Of a stretch of 64,000 bases of DNA, positions 59,530 through 64,000 are shown in pieces. Location: NCBI GenBank assembly GCA_016946835.1, contig JACVTC010000055.1:147001-211000 (forward strand), given 5' to 3'. The first letter of the stretch is position 1; every line of letters starts with the position of its first letter. The notes under the pieces are model-generated. The model saw only the letters and a list, made by a program, of their open reading frames with translations, was not told the DNA's origin and ran no database searches. Source of the stretch: Neocallimastix lanati (nom. inval.) (taxonomy: Eukaryota > Neocallimastigomycota > Neocallimastigomycetes > Neocallimastigales > Neocallimastigaceae). A program made the position numbers and the translations under genes.

Positions 59530-60848
59530 TTTTATATTATTATTTTTTATTTATTTAATTATTTTTTCTATCTTCTCTATATTTTGTTATATTTTATTTT
59601 TCTCTTTACTTTTTTTCTAAATATATATTTAACCCTTTTTTTATTATTTTATTTTATTTTCTCTTATATTAAAATTCAATTTATTATTTTCTTTTTCTAA
59701 TATAAAAAATAATAAATATTTAATATTTAGCTGGAAAATATTTTTTTAAAAAAATTTAAAAATTTTATGTTTATTAAATTCCATTTAATAATAATAAATA
59801 AATTATTAAATTATAATCAATAAATAAATAAATATTATATAATTATTAATAAAAAATAAAACCTTAAAAATTAGTTTTTTTAATTATTAATAAATTAAAA
59901 AAAATAATAGTAAAAAAAAAAAATAAACAAGTCACTTTTGATAATTATCATAATATCATAAATATATTTTATTTTATCTTTTATATTTTTTTTTTTTACT
60001 TTATATTTATTTCATAACCCTTTTTTTTTAGTTTATTATGAAAAACTTGTTTAGGTGTTTCCTTCACAATATTATTTTAATTTCAAATATAATAATCGTT
60101 TTGTATTCTTAATATTTTAATCATTAAAAATAAAAAAAAAAATATATATATATATTATTAATATTATTAAATATATATTTTATTTCTAAAAAAAAAAAAA
60201 ATATGTATATACTAATCACATTCATATAATATTATGAATTATTATTATGAATTATTATTATATAAATTAAAACTGAAAAAAAAAATGAAAATAAATAAAA
60301 TATTCATGTAATTACTAAATTATTTTATCCAATAATTTTAAAGATCAATTCCTTGAATATTTAAAAAAATATTATTCATTCATTCATTCATTTATTTCTA
60401 TTTACTCATCTTTTATTTATTTATTATTTATTTACTTTATTTCTATAAATTTACTATTCCTTTATATTTAATTACCTTATTTATATTTATATATAATTTA
60501 TTCACTAATTTATTTATTTATTAATTTATTTGTTCATTTATTTACTTCATTAACTATTTATTTATTTATTTATTTATTTACTATTAAAATTTATTCCTTT
60601 CTAATAAAAAAAATTTTTTTTTATAATTTCAATAGTATATATATATATATATATTTTAATTCTATTTATTTTTTTTTATTATTATTATTATTTCATTTTA
60701 TAAAAATACTTTATAAAAATAATATTAATAATTTTCAATAATATATATTTATAATGACTAATATAACTATATATCAATGTATAAAAATATATTACATATT
60801 ATAAATATTTAATAAATTTTAAAAAAAAAAAAATAAATTGTAATCATC

Positions 60849-60852
<4 letters not shown>
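59530..60852. other. Spacer between the propeller gene and the LINE
   Basis: About 1.3 kb holding the 5' flank/promoter of the minus-strand propeller gene and, at its right end, the insertion point of the LINE poly(A) tail. It contains TTTA-type repeats at 60376-60590 and no ORF of note. Confidence 0.6.
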
Positions 60853-60908
<56 letters not shown>

Positions 60909-63900
60909 CTAGGAATAAACTTTATTTAATAATATTTTTTTAAAAAATACATGAAATTTAAATACATGAAATTTTTTTATATTAATATTAAAAAACTACG
61001 TTATGAGCTTCGAGGACGAAAAGGCCTCTAACTCTTCCCATTCATCGAAGATAACCCCATGTGGATGAAAATTATCATTCGAATCTGTATCAGAATTTCT
61101 TCTTTGCCTTATCGTTACGACGTCGACACTCTTGACAACGGTAGGTCTAACACTATACAAATCGATCATGGTGTAAAAATCACCAATCACAATAGGCATA
61201 ACGTTAGTAAGGAATTCCGCAAGCCCCACAAAAAATGAAATCGGGAAAGAAGACTCGTTCGAAGGTGATTGAAAAATATTATTAATAAGTCGCCTTCTTT
61301 CCCCCGAGCCGATCTTTAAGATTTCAAATACTGCATTTCCGCCAAGAAGGATACACAGCACGTAAAAATTGATATTATCATCAAAATCTTCCTCTTTATC
61401 ATCAGGAATGTTCAATGATTTCTCATGAACAATTAGAGAAAAATTAATAAAAATTTCATCAACAAAGGGAATGAAATGTTGCCTAAATTCTTCAAATTTA
61501 GGACATAAAAGTATCCAGTGTGTAAAACTAGGTATGCTGTTACTCTCACCACAACAAGGGCAGTATGTTGGGCAATTTTCTGATACTAGATTACTTTTAA
61601 CATACGTTTTTACATCAAATTTGAATCCACATTTAATTCGTCCAATCCAAAAAAATCCAAGAGAAAATTGTGAATATTTAAGTGATAGACGATGAATAAA
61701 TTTTTTAAAACCAAATTTAAATTTCTTGTATTTTGTAGATCTGATCGCAGGAGTGCTTGAATAATGAATATTTTCCCAGTAAAACTTCCTTATTTCTCCA
61801 GGAAGTTTATTACTGTGCTTGTGTACTGCTAAACTCCGTGCTTTTTTCGTCCATGAATAGTGAGAAAGTGTAGGTATATTTTTGACTAAATGAGAAATAA
61901 TACAAGAAGAATCTTTCCACTTTTTAAAGCATCGAATCATCGCCTTAGCACAAAAACTAGCTATAGGAGGTATAGAAAGTTCCTTAGACATATTGTAAAT
62001 TGAAGTATTGGAGGTTTTATTTTTAAACCCGAAACTCCAATACAAACCTCGATTAAAAGCAGTTTGAGCTTTTTCAGTATTCTTTTTATTTGAACCAAGT
62101 AAGGGAGCATAATAAAGAACTGAACTAAGGACAAAAGAAACTAGTATACGAGTTTTAAAGTAGAAAGGAACATTCCTATTGGTTAAAAATCTAAAGAAAG
62201 AGTTAACTGTATAATTAATTTTACTGTTCATCTTAGCAATAATAGGTTTTAAATCCAACGATTCATTAAAAGGTATACCAAGATATGTATATTGATTAGT
62301 GCTTGGTATATAGTTCATACCAAGTCTAAATGTAGGATTTTCATAATGTCTTGAAGGAATAAAATTCTTTGGTTTAACAACTAGTGTAGCGCATTTATTG
62401 ATTCCAAAGGTCATTTCATTTTTAATACCCCAATCATGAGCAATATTCAAAAGGTTTTTAAGTGAAGATTTTGTAGGAGCTAATAATACAATATCATCAG
62501 CAAATAATCCACCACAACACTTTTTCTTTTCAGTAATCACACCATATCTTTTACATTTATCAAAAATATCATTGATAAATATATTGAATAAGATAGGTGA
62601 GAGAGGACACCCTTGGCGAACACCACGGTGTATTGGAAATTCTTTTGAAAGTTTACCATTAAAGATTGCACGAGCTTTCGAGGTAAGGTATAGATTAGTA
62701 ATGAATTGAAGGCATTTACCACGAATACCAAGATTATCTAGTTTAGTAAGTATATTGTAAATTGGAACTGAATCATAAGCTTTTTTAAGGTCAAGAAAGG
62801 CAAGAAAGGTAAATTTATCCTTAAATTTTCTTCTTTGACAAATTTCACGAATGGATACAAATAAACTAATACATTCTTCTTTATTTCTAAAACCAAACTG
62901 TTCTGGTCTAATTATTCCATTAGAAAAAGCATAGTCCGATATTCTTTTAGTGACAATTTTTGATAGAATTTTTAAACCTACATTGATGAGTGAAATACCA
63001 CGATAATTATTACAATCTGAAAGATCCCCTTTTTTAGGAATAGAAACAATAGAAGCAGAGTTCCATTCATTAGGAAAGTCACCATCCCAAATTTTATTAA
63101 AAAGTAATAACAGACACTTTGCACAATCGGAATAAGTAACCTCTTGATTAGAGTCATCCTGAGAAGAATTTCTACTCTCAGAATTAAAAAATGCTTTAAA
63201 AAATTCTGTAGGTATACCATCAGGACCAGGTGCTTTGTTATTTTTCATTGAAAGAACAGTTGAATGAATTTCTGACATGGAAATAGGTTGATTAATATCC
63301 CATGATTCCTGAGGAGTAGAAGAATTATTAAGTATTCTTTTCCAATAATTTTCATTAAGACTGTGACCAGTTATATCAGAAGCAAGTTCTTCATAGTGTT
63401 CTGCAAAACGATTGAGTTGATCTTCTTGGGATACTAGAACATTACCTTCTTTATCTTTAATGTATACAGGTGATTGGGAAGGAGAGTAAGAAGGTTTAGA
63501 AATTTTCTTAAGTCCAGACCAACCACGCTGGGCATCATTTTTTAAGAAACATTCGCCGATGGAATGAATCAAATTTTTAAATCTAATATTTCTAATATTT
63601 CTTTTAATACTAATGATATAATCAGAGAGAACTCTATATTCTTTTGAGAGATCACAAAATTCTTGAAGATTTGACAAATCATTACGAAGTTTAAAATTTT
63701 TAATCCTTTTATAAAATAAATGTTTTTCATGTGATAATTTCTTAATATAAGCAGGACAATGGAACGCTGAACCCTGTAAATTTGTAGGAACTCTTGCTTG
63801 AATGTCATCGCCTATTTTATTTGCTGTGTCAAGAAGTTTTTTAACCATTGTATTAGAGTCTAGATTATCATTATGTTCAAATTCATCCAGTAAACATGTG

Positions 63901-64000
63901 AATTTATTATGAGAGAAGATTGCTTCACGTTTATCCCTACAAATTCGATTAGACCACTTAATTTGTTTATCCCGAGGGGGAGTAACAAAACCATCAGGAG
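60853..64000 (-). mobile_element. Non-LTR retrotransposon (LINE), 3' part
   Basis: Reading the minus strand, an open reverse-transcriptase frame ends at 60996. It is followed by a short 3' UTR of about 90 nt with AATAAA near 60926, and then 53 consecutive A residues (T on the plus strand, 60853-60905). There is no LTR. The element continues past the right edge, so the 5' UTR, any gag-like ORF, the endonuclease and the target-site duplication cannot be seen. Base composition changes sharply at the boundary: the element has much more G/C than the flanking A/T-only spacer, most clearly at 60996-61400. Confidence 0.93.
60996..64000 (-). CDS. LINE ORF2: reverse transcriptase with C-terminal zinc-binding region (5' end outside window)
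   Basis: The frame is open from 64000 to the stop at 60996 (about 1000 codons), without frameshift or internal stop. The ATG at 63848 is internal: the same frame continues upstream to the edge, and an AP-type endonuclease is expected there. RT landmarks in order: 'KAPGPDGIPTEFFK' (about 63200-63240), 'SIPKKGDLSDCNNYRGISLI', 'FLDLKKAYDSVP' (first catalytic Asp, about 62765-62805), 'GVRQGCPLSPILFNIFINDI', and 'GLFADDIVLLAP' with the catalytic FADD at 62493-62504. The C-terminal part has a zinc-binding segment, 'CPTYCPCCGESN', followed by 'THWILLCPKF' (zf-RVT type, about 61500-61590). The product copies its own RNA by target-primed reverse transcription. Clade not assigned. The frame looks intact and possibly active. 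Confidence 0.93.
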   Translation of the reverse strand, partial: PDGFVTPPRDKQIKWSNRICRDKREAIFSHNKFTCLLDEFEHNDNLDSNTMVKKLLDTANKIGDDIQARVPTNLQGSAFHCPAYIKKLSHEKHLFYKRIKNFKLRNDLSNLQEFCDLSKEYRVLSDYIISIKRNIRNIRFKNLIHSIGECFLKNDAQRGWSGLKKISKPSYSPSQSPVYIKDKEGNVLVSQEDQLNRFAEHYEELASDITGHSLNENYWKRILNNSSTPQESWDINQPISMSEIHSTVLSMKNNKAPGPDGIPTEFFKAFFNSESRNSSQDDSNQEVTYSDCAKCLLLLFNKIWDGDFPNEWNSASIVSIPKKGDLSDCNNYRGISLINVGLKILSKIVTKRISDYAFSNGIIRPEQFGFRNKEECISLFVSIREICQRRKFKDKFTFLAFLDLKKAYDSVPIYNILTKLDNLGIRGKCLQFITNLYLTSKARAIFNGKLSKEFPIHRGVRQGCPLSPILFNIFINDIFDKCKRYGVITEKKKCCGGLFADDIVLLAPTKSSLKNLLNIAHDWGIKNEMTFGINKCATLVVKPKNFIPSRHYENPTFRLGMNYIPSTNQYTYLGIPFNESLDLKPIIAKMNSKINYTVNSFFRFLTNRNVPFYFKTRILVSFVLSSVLYYAPLLGSNKKNTEKAQTAFNRGLYWSFGFKNKTSNTSIYNMSKELSIPPIASFCAKAMIRCFKKWKDSSCIISHLVKNIPTLSHYSWTKKARSLAVHKHSNKLPGEIRKFYWENIHYSSTPAIRSTKYKKFKFGFKKFIHRLSLKYSQFSLGFFWIGRIKCGFKFDVKTYVKSNLVSENCPTYCPCCGESNSIPSFTHWILLCPKFEEFRQHFIPFVDEIFINFSLIVHEKSLNIPDDKEEDFDDNINFYVLCILLGGNAVFEILKIGSGERRRLINNIFQSPSNESSFPISFFVGLAEFLTNVMPIVIGDFYTMIDLYSVRPTVVKSVDVVTIRQRRNSDTDSNDNFHPHGVIFDEWEELEAFSSSKLIT

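Noticed and set aside
61471-61695. Plus-strand frame within the LINE
   Set aside because: Antisense shadow of the reverse-transcriptase ORF; likewise the short minus-strand frames at 62537-62731, 62978-63220 and 63569-63808 are out of frame with it.

Overview
The window is a very AT-rich nuclear sequence from a eukaryote: homopolymer A/T tracts everywhere, small introns with GT..AG ends, and intergenic stretches up to about 12 kb that are almost pure A/T. The best fit is a flagellate-bearing early-diverging fungus, most likely an anaerobic gut fungus (Neocallimastigomycota). That assignment is inferred from the base composition, a centriole/basal-body gene (C2CD3-like), an ALFY/WDFY3-type BEACH protein that ends in a FYVE-like finger, a long ankyrin-repeat protein with 'NALMLA'-style repeats, fungal-style single-domain ALG13, SEC13, and a non-LTR retrotransposon. 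Dictyostelium and Plasmodium share the composition, but the gene content and the 12 kb gene deserts fit them less well.

Layout. 1-1568 (-): 5' part of a C2CD3-like gene running off the left edge. 2577-3323 (+): ALG13, three exons. 4348-6823 (+): SEC13, seven exons. 6824-18817: gene desert holding a four-unit tandem repeat at 8.0-10.15 kb and many microsatellites. 18818-19987 (-): a Ser/Thr/Pro-rich protein with a probable PP1-docking motif. 19988-31516: second desert with two large heptamer arrays and a 145-bp tandem duplication. 31517-34468 (+): single-exon ankyrin protein. 36718-55793 (+): an ALFY/WDFY3-like giant gene that I reconstruct as 41 exons and 3778 codons, with every junction in frame. 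57187-59529 (-): a membrane-anchored paraoxonase-like propeller in eight exons, apparently lacking most calcium ligands. 60853-64000 (-): 3' part of a LINE with an open reverse-transcriptase frame and a 53-nt poly(A) tail, running off the right edge.

The genes are not an operon or cluster; most are housekeeping or cell-biology genes (N-glycosylation, COPII/nuclear pore, selective autophagy/membrane traffic, basal body) scattered between repeats. All splice junctions were placed by hand from GT/AG, reading-frame continuity and protein-family similarity recalled from memory; no searches were run. No tRNA, rRNA, CRISPR array or bacterial-type signal was found.
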